Shown one piece after another: positions 7,174-16,031 of a stretch of 64,000 nucleotides of DNA (positions are counted from its first letter, which is position 1; the number at the start of each line of letters is the position of its first letter). Position numbers and translations under genes: made by a program. The notes beneath the pieces are model-generated. The model was not told where the DNA came from. It was given only the letters and a program-made list of their open reading frames with translations, and searched no databases. The stretch comes from Streptomyces bottropensis ATCC 25435. Lineage in GTDB: Bacteria > Actinomycetota > Actinomycetes > Streptomycetales > Streptomycetaceae. The stretch covers positions 1,827,342-1,891,341 of the forward strand of contig NZ_KB911581.1 of assembly GCF_000383595.1 (NCBI RefSeq). The letters are read 5' to 3'.

Positions 7174-8565
7174 GTGAGCCTGTGGACTTCCCTCGAACCC
7201 GCCTCCGCGACAGTGGACCCCGGGAGCAGTACGACGGTGCGGCTGCGTCTGCGCAACACCGGTGACGTCGTCGACGAGTACCGCTTCGAGCCGGTGGGTG
7301 ACATCGCGCCCTGGACCAGGGTGGAGCCCCAGACGCTGCGGCTCTATCCGGGGACGACGGGCACGGTGGAGCTGACGTTCGCCCCGCCCCGCACCCCCGA
7401 CGCGACGGCCGGCCCGAACCCGTACGCGGTACGGATCACCCCGACCCAGCACCCCGAGGCGACGACCGTCCCCGAGGGGAACCTGACGATCACGCCGTTC
7501 ACCGAGATGCGGGCGGAACTCGTCCCGCCGACCGTGAAGGGACGCTTCCGGGGGCGGCCGAGGCTGGCCATCGACAACCTCGGCAACACCAAGGTCACCG
7601 CCGCCGTCAGCGGCAGTGACAACGGCGACCAGCTGTCGTACGACATCCATCCGAGCAACGTCCAGATCGAGCCCGGCCGCGCCGCGTTCGTGAAGGCCAC
7701 GCTGAAGCCGCGCCAGATCATCTGGTTCGGGTCCAGGGAGGAGAGACCGTACGCGCTCGCCGTCCAGCGGGCGGGCGTCGCCCCGCACGCCGTCGACGGC
7801 ACCTACGTCCAGCGGGGGTTCCTGCCGGGCTGGCTCGCCACCTGCCTCGGGGTGGCCGTGGCCCTGGCGATCACTTTCGCGACGCTGTGGTTCGCGTACC
7901 AGCCCAAGGTCACCAGCGCCGCGACCGATCTCCGGCAGGCCGGTACGACGGCCCTGCCGAGCGGCAGCCCGTCCGCGATGGCGCCGGCGCCTAGCATCTC
8001 GGCGGCGCCGCTCCCGTCGGAGACGCCCGAGGCTCCCCCGGAGGAGAAGCAGGAGCAGCAGGAGGAGCAGCCGGAGAACCCGGGTTCGGGGGCGGGCTCG
8101 GGCTCAGGGGGTTCCGGGTCGGGGTCGGAGAAGGAACCGGACACGAAGCCCACGGCGAAGAAGCCCGCCGCCAAGGGGTTCGCCATCATCGGCCGGGGCT
8201 CGAACCGCTGCGTCGACGTCATGGACGCCAAGAACGGCAAGGGCAAGGACGGCACCCCCCTCCGGATCTGGGAGTGCGCCGGCACCGCCAACCAGAAGTG
8301 GGACTTCCGGGGCGACGGCACCGTCCGCTCCGTCGGGATGTGCATGGACGTCGCGTGGGGCTCGCGGGACGACGGCGCCGTCATCCAGCTGGCCAGGTGC
8401 AGCGGCAACCCCGCCCAGCAGTTCGTGCTGAGCACCGAGGGCGACCTGGTCAACCCGCAGGCCGACAAGTGCGTCGACGTGAAGGACAACGCCACCGGCG
8501 ACGGCGCCAGGCTCCAGCTGTGGACGTGCGCGGGCACGCCCAACCAGAAGTGGCGCGTGAAGTAG
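7174..8565 (+). CDS. Membrane-anchored CIS accessory protein with ricin-B-type lectin domain
   Basis: 463 residues, paralogous to the gene at 5615 across the Ig-like N-terminal region (about 1-220) and the single membrane segment (about 222-243). After a Pro/Glu/Gly/Ser-rich linker (about 250-330) the C-terminus is different: a ricin-B-like beta-trefoil with QxW motifs (ANQKWDF, PAQQFVL, PNQKWRVK) and paired cysteines. Such domains bind sugars. With no signal peptide, an N-in/C-out topology would put the lectin in the wall space. It sits between the divergent CIS operons and converges on the ATPase gene. A role in wall binding or particle docking is inference. Start GTG 7174 is supported by identity with the paralogue start; no Shine-Dalgarno sequence is present. 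Confidence 0.78.
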   Translation: MSLWTSLEPASATVDPGSSTTVRLRLRNTGDVVDEYRFEPVGDIAPWTRVEPQTLRLYPGTTGTVELTFAPPRTPDATAGPNPYAVRITPTQHPEATTVPEGNLTITPFTEMRAELVPPTVKGRFRGRPRLAIDNLGNTKVTAAVSGSDNGDQLSYDIHPSNVQIEPGRAAFVKATLKPRQIIWFGSREERPYALAVQRAGVAPHAVDGTYVQRGFLPGWLATCLGVAVALAITFATLWFAYQPKVTSAATDLRQAGTTALPSGSPSAMAPAPSISAAPLPSETPEAPPEEKQEQQEEQPENPGSGAGSGSGGSGSGSEKEPDTKPTAKKPAAKGFAIIGRGSNRCVDVMDAKNGKGKDGTPLRIWECAGTANQKWDFRGDGTVRSVGMCMDVAWGSRDDGAVIQLARCSGNPAQQFVLSTEGDLVNPQADKCVDVKDNATGDGARLQLWTCAGTPNQKWRVK

Positions 8566-8572
8566 CCCCGCC

Positions 8573-8597
8573 CCGGCGGGGGCCGCGCCCCCGCCGG
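8573..8597. terminator. Bidirectional terminator hairpin between convergent CIS genes
   Basis: An 11-bp perfect GC stem (8573-8583 with 8587-8597) and a three-base loop, placed between the convergent ends at 8565 and 8635. Confidence 0.6.
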
Positions 8598-8634
8598 AGT
8601 GCACTGCCCGGCGGCGGCAACCACCGTACGTCCG

Positions 8635-10785
8635 CTACCAGTTGCCCTCGCCCGGCACCAGCCGCCCGGCCTTGCGGTACTCGCGCTCGGCGCCCTCCCG
8701 CAGGTCGGCCGAGGTGACCGCCCCGCCCCGCCCGGCGGCGGCGTAGGCGGCGGTGACGACCGCGCTGCGGATGGAACCGCCGGCCAGCTCGAAGTCGCGG
8801 GCGACCGCCGCCGGATCGGTGTCGTCCGCGCGGGGCACCGCGGCGAGGCTGTGCCGCCACAGGGCCAGCCGCTGGGCGGTGTCCGGGAACGGGAAGTCGA
8901 CCACCAGATCCAGCCGCCGCGTGAACGCCTCGTCGATGTTGGCCCGCAGATTGGTGGTCAGCAGGGCGATGCCGTCGAAGGACTCCAGGCGCTGGAGGAG
9001 ATAGGCGCTCTCCATGTTGGCGTACTTGTCGTGGGAGTCCTTGACCTCGGAGCGCTTGCCGAACACGGCGTCCGCCTCGTCGAACAGCAGCACGGCGTCC
9101 GTGCGGTCCGCCTCGGTGAAGATCCGTTCGAGGTTCTTCTCGGTCTCGCCCACGAACTTGTCGACGATCGAGGAGAGTTGCACGACGTAGAGGTCCAGGC
9201 CCAGTTCGGCGGCCACGACCTCCGCCGACAGTGTCTTGCCGGTGCCCGACTCGCCCGCGAAGAGCCCGAGGACCCCGCGGCCCCGGCCGCCCCCGGCGCT
9301 CAGCCGCCAGTCGCCGAGGACCCGGTCGCGATGGCGGGCGCGCAACGCCAGTTCCCGCAGCTCGGCGAGGGGTTTGTCCGGCAGGACGAGGTCGTCCCAG
9401 CCGACGTCCGGGCGGATCCGGCGGGCGTGCCGTTCCAGACCGGAGGCCGACTGCAGCCGCGCGGCCAGCCGCAGATGGGCGGCGGTCACCTCGCTGCCGT
9501 CGAACGCCGCGAGGTCCACGGCCGCGCGGGCCGCCCGCTCGATCCGGTCACCGCCGAGCCGGTACGGGGCGACCGTGGCCGCCAGGTCGAACCCCGGCCC
9601 GTCCGCACCGGCACCGAGCGCCGCCGCCCAGACCTCCACGGCACCCGAGGACTGCCGGGGCACGTCGAGGACCAGCGGATCACGGTCGCACCACTGCGGG
9701 TCGTACGGCTGCGGGCCGGTGAACAGCACGGACACGTCGGCCGTCGTCAGCGCCCGGAACAGCGGCCCCGGGTGCTCCGGCAGCGGCGCCACCACGACCG
9801 CGCACCCGCGCAGCCGGGCCTCACGCAGCAGCGGGGGAAGCAGCTTGGCCGCCTCGTCCTCGGCCGCCGGGGGCGTGAAGTGCAGGGCCTCCACCCCCGC
9901 CGCGCGCAGGGCGGCCGAGGCCCGCGCCAGCCCGTCACCCTCCCGCCGCTCCCGCAGATGCACGGTGACCGGTGCGGCGGCCAGCCGGCCGGCCAGCCGG
10001 TCGGTGAACCCACCGTCCTCCGCGGACGCGGACGCTGACGCGGACATGGAGGCCGACGTGGACATGGAGGCCGACGTGGACGCGGACGGCGCCGGGAGCG
10101 ACGGCGACGACGCGAGCGGACGCACGTGACCGGCCAGCGCCGCGTCCATCGTGTCGTCGCCGAGCAGATGCGCGACCAGCCGGTCGGGCACCCTCAACTC
10201 CCGTCCGAGGAAGGGTCGTTCGGGTTCCTCGACGGTCAGCAGGCCGAGCGCGCTCAGCGGCGCCGAGGGCAGGAACCGGGCCCGCGCCCGAGCCAGCTGC
10301 ACGGGCAGCCCGCACAGATCGAGCGCGAGTCCGACGGTGGCCCGGCGCCGGCTGACGTCGTCGTTGAGATACCCGTACAGCTGCTCGTAGGAGCGGTCCA
10401 GATCGGGGGCCAGGGCGATCAGCAGGATGCGCGTGTCCAGCTCGGTCAGCCCGAGCCGCCCCGCGAGCCGCTCCAGCGGACCGCCAGGGGCCGCGCCCGC
10501 GCCGTCGGCGTCCTCGGCACCCTCGCCGTGCTCGGCGTCCTCGAACACGGGGGCATGCGACCCCGCAGACCCCTCCAGCAGATGCCGTACGCCCTCCTCG
10601 GACACGTACAGCCCCCGCAGCGGATCACCGGCCGTCGGATCACCGGCGCCGCGCTCCGCCACCAACTCGGCGACCCGGTCGCGCAGTCGGGCGAGCCGGA
10701 GGAGGAGCGCGTCGGTGCCGGAGGTGCCGGAGGTGCCGGGAGAGCCGGGCGAGCCGGAGGTCGCGGGGGCGGTGTGGGTGCTCAA
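8635..10785 (-). CDS. CIS AAA+ ATPase
   Basis: 716 residues. The C-terminal AAA+ domain (about residues 480-700) has an intact Walker A GESGTGKT near residue 510, a Walker B VLLFDEADAVFGKR near 568, and an arginine-finger-like TRRLDLVVDFPFP. The N-terminal half resembles the long accessory region of eCIS/PVC ATPases (Pvc15 type). A Ser/Ala-rich linker (about residues 235-255) is encoded by short DNA repeats. It probably remodels or disassembles CIS parts in the cytoplasm. The start is TTG 10785, overlapping the stop of the DUF4255 gene (TTGA) and preceded by AGGGG, so the two genes are translationally coupled. Confidence 0.85.
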   Translation of the reverse strand: MSTHTAPATSGSPGSPGTSGTSGTDALLLRLARLRDRVAELVAERGAGDPTAGDPLRGLYVSEEGVRHLLEGSAGSHAPVFEDAEHGEGAEDADGAGAAPGGPLERLAGRLGLTELDTRILLIALAPDLDRSYEQLYGYLNDDVSRRRATVGLALDLCGLPVQLARARARFLPSAPLSALGLLTVEEPERPFLGRELRVPDRLVAHLLGDDTMDAALAGHVRPLASSPSLPAPSASTSASMSTSASMSASASASAEDGGFTDRLAGRLAAAPVTVHLRERREGDGLARASAALRAAGVEALHFTPPAAEDEAAKLLPPLLREARLRGCAVVVAPLPEHPGPLFRALTTADVSVLFTGPQPYDPQWCDRDPLVLDVPRQSSGAVEVWAAALGAGADGPGFDLAATVAPYRLGGDRIERAARAAVDLAAFDGSEVTAAHLRLAARLQSASGLERHARRIRPDVGWDDLVLPDKPLAELRELALRARHRDRVLGDWRLSAGGGRGRGVLGLFAGESGTGKTLSAEVVAAELGLDLYVVQLSSIVDKFVGETEKNLERIFTEADRTDAVLLFDEADAVFGKRSEVKDSHDKYANMESAYLLQRLESFDGIALLTTNLRANIDEAFTRRLDLVVDFPFPDTAQRLALWRHSLAAVPRADDTDPAAVARDFELAGGSIRSAVVTAAYAAAGRGGAVTSADLREGAEREYRKAGRLVPGEGNW
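10043..10078. repeat. Perfect 18-bp tandem duplication inside the ATPase gene
   Basis: Two identical adjacent 18-bp copies (10043-10060, 10061-10078) in a wider (GAC-GCG)-rich stretch. They are in frame and add six residues each to a Ser/Ala/Met linker. Confidence 0.85.
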
Positions 10786-11438
10786 CGTCGCCCCTCCCCG
10801 GTGTCCGGCGCGGACGCCAACCGGCCCGGCCGGTGCGCGCGTTCCTCCGAGCCCTCCAGGGAGCCGTCCATGCCGCGTACGCGGATCGCCGCGCCCTCGG
10901 TGACCGGGGGACCGGCGTCGTACTCGGGGAAGGCCGGGAACGGGACGGTGACGACCAGGTCGAGGGACGGCTTCAGCTCGCCGCCCAGCGCGGACCAGAT
11001 CTCCGCGAGGGACCGTGACTCGGAGTGCAGCCCCGCCACGGACAGCGGCACGGTCAGGCCCAGCGCCCCGAGCGCCCCCGGGAGTCTCTCGGCGGGCAGC
11101 AACTCGTGCGGCAGCAGCGTGGCCAGCACCGCCGAGAGCAGCCGGTGTTCGTCCTCGGGCCGCTTCGTCCAGGCGGTGACCAGGTACGACAGCCGGAACC
11201 AGCGGGGCGGCTGCCGGCGCCGCACGACGATGTCCCGGCTGTCACGGACCGGCATGTGGCCGCGCTGGCGACGGGAGACGTCCTCACGGATGTCGTACAG
11301 ATAGGCGTTGACGGCGGGCGCGTTGCGCCGGGCCGCCCAGTCGCGGGTCGGCGCCTCGAAGGCGACGTCGATGCCGGAGCCGGCCAGGGCACCACCGCCG
11401 ATCAGTCCCTTGAGGACCTCGTCCACCTCGTGGATCAC
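10782..11438 (-). CDS. DUF4255 (Pvc16 N-terminal-like) CIS protein
   Basis: 218 residues from GTG 11438 (VIHEVDEVLKGLIGGG), which has a CAGGAG site eight bases upstream. The family is recognised from the opening acidic helix, NAYLYDIREDVSRRQRG, and the central LSYLVTAWTKRPEDEHRLLSAVL. DUF4255 proteins act as tube or sheath terminators (Pvc16 and T4 gp15-like position) in contractile systems. It is directly upstream of, and overlaps, the ATPase gene, the usual pairing in actinobacterial CIS loci. The last ~25 residues are charged and variable. Confidence 0.85.
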   Translation of the reverse strand: MIHEVDEVLKGLIGGGALAGSGIDVAFEAPTRDWAARRNAPAVNAYLYDIREDVSRRQRGHMPVRDSRDIVVRRRQPPRWFRLSYLVTAWTKRPEDEHRLLSAVLATLLPHELLPAERLPGALGALGLTVPLSVAGLHSESRSLAEIWSALGGELKPSLDLVVTVPFPAFPEYDAGPPVTEGAAIRVRGMDGSLEGSEERAHRPGRLASAPDTGEGRR

Positions 11439-11570
11439 GGTCGTGCTCCTGCTGTGTCGTGTGCCTGTCCCTCGATCCTGTCCGCCCGGAGGCATCCCTT
11501 CCAGACGCGCCGGGGACGACGAGGGGGCACGGTGCGCTGCCCAACGGGCCCGTTCCGTCTGCCCGTTCGA

Positions 11571-12215
11571 TCAGATGTAGCCTTCCCGGAGGGCATAGGC
11601 CACCGCGTGCGCCCGGTTGCGCAGATGCAGCCGGGTGGTGAGCCCGTGCATCACGTTCTTGACGGTGCGTTCGGAGTAGGAGAGCTTGCTCGCGATCTCA
11701 CCGGTGTCCATCCCCTCGGCGACGAGCCGGAGGACGTCGATCTCACGCGGCACCAGGCCGGACAGCGGCGCCCCGGTGCGGCCGGCCACGGAACGCTGCA
11801 ACGTGCCCACCTGGTTGATCAGCCGCCCGAGCAGATCGGCGGGCAGGTCGCCGTCCCCGCGCGAGGCCGCGAGCACGGCCTGCGCCAGCCGGTGCGGGGT
11901 GGCCTCGTGGCGCCACACGATGGCCCCGACCCCGCACTCGATGACCTCCAGCAGCTCGGTCTCGCGGATCAGGCTCACCACCAGGACGGCCCTCGCCCCC
12001 TCGCTGCGCACCATCCGGCGCAGCGTGGACAGCAGCGACTCGTCCGGTGTCTCCCCGACCAGTACGGCCACGGTGCCCGGCCGTACCACGGCGTCGTCCT
12101 TCAGGTCGATCACCGGGTGCCCGCGCAGCTGGCTGAGCACGCCGGCCCGGGAGAGCGGGTCGAGGGTGTGGACCACGACCGGGATACGGCGCCGCGGTTC
12201 CTGGGACTCGGCCAT
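11571..12215 (-). CDS. LuxR/NarL-type response-regulator-like protein of the CIS locus
   Basis: 214 residues from ATG 12215 (MAESQEPRRRIPVVV). The N-terminal ~125 residues look like a receiver fold, but the usual acidic pocket and phospho-aspartate are not evident, so it may be an atypical, phosphorylation-independent regulator. The C-terminus has a LuxR helix-turn-helix (LVPREIDVLRLVAEGMDTGE, then SYSERTVKNVMHGL). It is divergent from the LAL gene at 12572 and upstream of the DUF4255-ATPase pair, which suggests control of the CIS locus. The start is uncertain: in-frame TTG near 12281 has a GGGAG-like sequence upstream and would add 22 residues. Confidence 0.75.
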   Translation of the reverse strand: MAESQEPRRRIPVVVHTLDPLSRAGVLSQLRGHPVIDLKDDAVVRPGTVAVLVGETPDESLLSTLRRMVRSEGARAVLVVSLIRETELLEVIECGVGAIVWRHEATPHRLAQAVLAASRGDGDLPADLLGRLINQVGTLQRSVAGRTGAPLSGLVPREIDVLRLVAEGMDTGEIASKLSYSERTVKNVMHGLTTRLHLRNRAHAVAYALREGYI

Positions 12216-12571
12216 GGCGGTGGCCGTGCCGGTGACCATGGCCGTGGCCGCCGGTGTGTCCGCGGTCCGGAATGTGCTGCGCAACCGTTTCTCCCGTATG
12301 CACGAAATCGCCGCTCCTGTGAGGGGAGTGGCCGAGGGGCTCGATTCACCCTTCTGTGTGGCGTGTGCGCCGCGCAATCGTGGAGGACCACGAGACACAC
12401 CACGAGATCCACCCCGGGCCCGGCCACGGCGCTTTCCCGCCGACCTTCCGCGAGCGGTGCACCCGGACGGACCGTGCCCCGTCTACCGAAGCGGAAAACG
12501 ACAGTCCACGACAGCCACCACCACGACGGTCACGACAGCCACCACCACGACGGTCACGACAGGAGACAGCG
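12216..12571. other. Divergent intergenic region between two CIS-locus regulators
   Basis: 356 bp without a convincing gene. It must hold the promoters of both LuxR-type regulators. A direct repeat CACCACGAGA-like motif occurs twice near 12388-12410, and a 24-bp tandem repeat lies in the leader of the LAL gene. Confidence 0.5.
12507..12560. repeat. 24-bp tandem repeat in the LAL gene leader
   Basis: Two identical 24-bp units (12507-12530 and 12531-12554) plus the first six bases of a third, ending just before the AGGAGA ribosome site at 12561. Confidence 0.85.
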
Positions 12572-15500
12572 ATGTGCGCGCCGGAACCGCTTCTCGAACG
12601 CCGTGAGCCCCTGGAGCTGCTGACCGCCGAGGCCGCCCGCGCCCGGACCGGCTCCGGCCGCCTCGTCCTGCTCCGGGGCGCCACCGGCACCGGCCGCACC
12701 GCGCTCCTGGAGGCCGCGGCCGACCGGGCGGCGGCGAACGGCATGCGGGTCCTGCGGGCCCGCTGCTCACCCGAGCACCGCTCCGTACCCTTCGACACCG
12801 TCTTCCAGCTCCTCGCCCACGGACCGGAGTTCGACCAGGCGGCGGGCGAGGCGCCGGACCCGCCGGGCACCCAGCCGCACCGGGGCATGCCCGCACGTCT
12901 GTGGCGGCTGCTGTGCTCCTACGCGGCCGAGTCCCCGCTGCTCGTAGCCGTGGACGACGCCCACCTCGCCGACGCCCCGTCCCGCCGCTGGCTCGTCGAG
13001 GCCGTCCGCCGCATCGACCGCCTGCCGGTGCTCCTGGTGGTCACCGAGCGCAGCCAGTACGACCTCGACCCCCCGGCGGACGGCTTCGCGCACGCCCTCT
13101 CCCCTGCCCTCGTGCACACCCGCACCCTGGCCCCGCTGAGCCCGGACGCCGGTGCGCGGCTGGTCCGTTCGGTCCACGGCGACGCCCCGCCGGACTGGGT
13201 CGACGCCTGCTTACGGGCGGGTGCGGGCAGCCCCCTGCTGCTGCGCGCCCTGCTGGCAGACCTCCGCGACGTCACCCCGGGGGCCCTCCCGGCTGCCCTT
13301 CCGGACACCTGCGCGGCGCTCTATCCGGGCACCTACGCCGCTGCCGTGGCCTGGTGGCTGGACAGCGCCGGGCCCGCCACCACCACCCTCGCCCGCGCGC
13401 TCGCCGCGCTGGACGACGAGGACACCCCGGTCCCGGCCGACGCCGACCTGCTCGCCCGGACGGCCGGGGTCGACCCCGCCCGCGTACCCGGCTGGCTCAC
13501 CGCGACGACCCGCCTCGGCCTGCTGCGCCCCGACCCCGAAGGACGCCCCCGGTACGCCCACCCGCTGCTGCGGGACGCCGTGCTCGGCGGCTGGGCCGGC
13601 GCCGACCGGCAGGCCGCGCACCGCCGGGCGGCCGAGGCGATGCTGCACCGCGGCGACCACGCCGAGGCCGTCGCCGGCCAACTGCTGCGCTCCGGCCCCG
13701 TCGGCGAGGCCTGGGCGACCGGCGCCCTGCTCGACGCCGCCGACCTGGCCGTCCGCGACGACCGCAGCGACGACGCCCTCGCCCACCTCCGCCGCGCCCT
13801 CGACGAACCGATGCCGGCCGCCCGCCGGACCATGGTCCTCACCGAACTGGGCTCCCTGGAGTACGCCACCGTACGGTCCACCGCCGGCATCCCCCGGCTC
13901 GCCGAGGCCGTGCGCCTGCCCGGACCGCCCCGGGAACGCGTCCACGCGGCGGTCGCCCTCGGCACGGCCCTGGCCCGGCGCGGTGAGGCCCGGGCCGCCG
14001 TCGAGGTGCTGCGCGGGCTGCGCGACGAGCACCTGACGGGGCACCCGGACCTGATCCGCACCGTCCAGACGGCCTCCGCGCTGCTCTCCGACCACGACCA
14101 GGGCGTACGGCAGGAGGTGTACCGGTGGCTGCGGGAGACCGCCGAGCGCTCGCCCCACCAGGTCGGCACCGCCGGACAGGCCCTTCTCGTGCGCTACGAG
14201 GCCACCGCGGGCCTGACCTCGGCGGCCTCGGCGATGCACCGCGTGCGGGCCCTGCTCGCCCAGCCGGCCGATCCCCTGTCCGAGATCTTCCTGCTGGGCA
14301 CCGCCGCCGCCGTCGCCCAGTGGGCCGACCAGCTCGACGAGGCCGAACGCCTCGTCCGGCGCGGCCTCGACGGCCGGCGCACCTCCCTGCTCCACCCCGC
14401 GCACCAGGCCCTCCTCGACGTCCGCATCGACATCGCCGCCGCCCGGGGCGCCCACGAGGAGGTCCTCGCCGACCCCGAGGTCGCCCGCGCGCTCACCGGC
14501 GGCCCCGCGTCCGCCAACGCGCTGGCCCACGCGGTCGTCGCCCTCGTGGAGACCGGCCGTACGGAGGAGGCCGCCCGCCTCGCCGACGGCTTCGACGTCC
14601 GGCACGCCCACGACTCCTGGGAGTTGAACCGCTTCCTCCACGCCCGCGGCCATCTCCGCGCCGCCACCGGCGACCCGGCCGCCGCGCTCGACGACTTCCT
14701 GGAGTGCGGCCGCCGCCAGTCCGCCCGGGACGTCGCCAGCCCCGTCGTCACCCCCTGGCGCTCCGCGGCCGCCACCTGCCACCTCGCCCTCGGCCGCACC
14801 AGGGAGGCCCTCGCCCTCGCCGAACGCGAACTCCGTCTCGCCACCGTCTGGAACACCCCCCGCGTCCTCGGCCGGGCCCTGTCCGTCCTCGGCACGGCGA
14901 CGGGCGGCCGCCGGGGCCTGGAACTGGGGGACCGGGCGGTACGGACACTGCGGCAGGGGGTCGACGGGGCGACGGAGGAGGCCGCCGGGGCCGTCGGGGC
15001 CGCTGTCGTGGCCCTGGAGAGCGCCGCTTCGGCGGGCGGGGGCCGGCTGTCGGCCAGGGGCCCCGTGACCGCCAAGGGCGGCTGGAAGCAGGGCGGAGCA
15101 CGCGTGAGCGCGACCGCCGCGCACGGCTGGGCGCCGGGCGGGGCCCTGGCACGGGCCGTGGGCGGCTGGTCCGCCGCGGTGCCGTCGACCGGCGGCTGGG
15201 CGGCGGACGACGCGCCGGACGGCCGGCGGACCGGGGCGCCGGGCGGATCACCGGTGACGAGGGAGCTGATACCGGCCCTCATGGCGCAGGGACGGGCGCT
15301 CGCCGCCGCCGGGGACCGGGCGCGGGCCCGCGACGCCTTCCGGGAGGCGGCCGAACACGCCGAACGCCTCGGCGCGCTCCGCCTGCGCGCCGTCGCGGAG
15401 GAAGCCCTGCGCGACGGCGGCGCCCGCCGCGCGGCGACGGCCCTGACCGGCCCGTCCGCGCTCACGGCGGCCGAGCGCCGGATCGCCGAACTCGCCGCGC

Positions 15501-15649
15501 AGGGGCACACGAACAGGGAGATGGCCCAGCTCCTCCACCTCGCCCGCCGCACCGTCGAGACCCATCTGACCAGCACCTACCGCAAGCTCGGCATCCGCCG
15601 CAGAGCGGAACTCGGCGCGGCCCTCGCGCACACCGGGGAGACCACGTGA
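12572..15649 (+). CDS. Large LuxR-family (LAL) regulator of the CIS locus with a TTA codon
   Basis: 1025 residues from ATG 12572 with AGGAGA five bases upstream. Order: P-loop region (about 30-45, GATGTGRT), Walker B-like LLVAVDDAHLAD, a long helical TPR-like middle, and a C-terminal LuxR helix-turn-helix (TAAERRIAELAAQGHTNREM). The Walker A lysine is replaced by arginine (CGC codon), so ATP binding may be weak. A Gly/Trp/Ala-rich insertion (about residues 820-895) interrupts the helical region. Codon 214 (13211-13213) is TTA, making translation dependent on the rare leucyl tRNA encoded by bldA in Streptomyces. Its place beside the CIS genes, divergent from another LuxR regulator, suggests it is the locus activator; that is inference. 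Confidence 0.85.
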   Translation: MCAPEPLLERREPLELLTAEAARARTGSGRLVLLRGATGTGRTALLEAAADRAAANGMRVLRARCSPEHRSVPFDTVFQLLAHGPEFDQAAGEAPDPPGTQPHRGMPARLWRLLCSYAAESPLLVAVDDAHLADAPSRRWLVEAVRRIDRLPVLLVVTERSQYDLDPPADGFAHALSPALVHTRTLAPLSPDAGARLVRSVHGDAPPDWVDACLRAGAGSPLLLRALLADLRDVTPGALPAALPDTCAALYPGTYAAAVAWWLDSAGPATTTLARALAALDDEDTPVPADADLLARTAGVDPARVPGWLTATTRLGLLRPDPEGRPRYAHPLLRDAVLGGWAGADRQAAHRRAAEAMLHRGDHAEAVAGQLLRSGPVGEAWATGALLDAADLAVRDDRSDDALAHLRRALDEPMPAARRTMVLTELGSLEYATVRSTAGIPRLAEAVRLPGPPRERVHAAVALGTALARRGEARAAVEVLRGLRDEHLTGHPDLIRTVQTASALLSDHDQGVRQEVYRWLRETAERSPHQVGTAGQALLVRYEATAGLTSAASAMHRVRALLAQPADPLSEIFLLGTAAAVAQWADQLDEAERLVRRGLDGRRTSLLHPAHQALLDVRIDIAAARGAHEEVLADPEVARALTGGPASANALAHAVVALVETGRTEEAARLADGFDVRHAHDSWELNRFLHARGHLRAATGDPAAALDDFLECGRRQSARDVASPVVTPWRSAAATCHLALGRTREALALAERELRLATVWNTPRVLGRALSVLGTATGGRRGLELGDRAVRTLRQGVDGATEEAAGAVGAAVVALESAASAGGGRLSARGPVTAKGGWKQGGARVSATAAHGWAPGGALARAVGGWSAAVPSTGGWAADDAPDGRRTGAPGGSPVTRELIPALMAQGRALAAAGDRARARDAFREAAEHAERLGALRLRAVAEEALRDGGARRAATALTGPSALTAAERRIAELAAQGHTNREMAQLLHLARRTVETHLTSTYRKLGIRRRAELGAALAHTGETT

Positions 15650-15692
15650 CCCGGCCGTCCGGCTCGGACCCCACTGCCCGAGGAGGCACCCG

Positions 15693-16031
15693 ATGGGCGG
15701 ACCGGGAGAACACCCCCTCCCAGCTGCTCGCCCCCCCCCGGAGCCGCCCAGGGCCGCACCCTGCTCCGCCACCGGGATGACGCGCCGGAGGCCTATCGTT
15801 ACGACTACCACGGCGAGGAGACCGGCACCCACACCGCGCTGCGGATGCCGGCCGGCGCGGGCCGCTTCGCCCCCGCCGACGCCGAGTCCCCGGTCCTGTA
15901 CCGGGGCGGCGACGTCGACCCCGCCGCGACCACCGCCCACGGAGCCGACGACGAGCACCCCGGCCACATGACGGACCTGCTCGATCCCGTCCTGCGCGCG
16001 AACCAGCGGGCCGTCCCGCCGAAGGACCCGC

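Noticed and set aside
1..11438. Prophage interpretation of the tail genes
   Set aside because: No capsid, packaging, lysis or integration genes are seen and the ATPase and DUF4255 pair is typical of CIS clusters; the left side is unseen, so this stays open to test.
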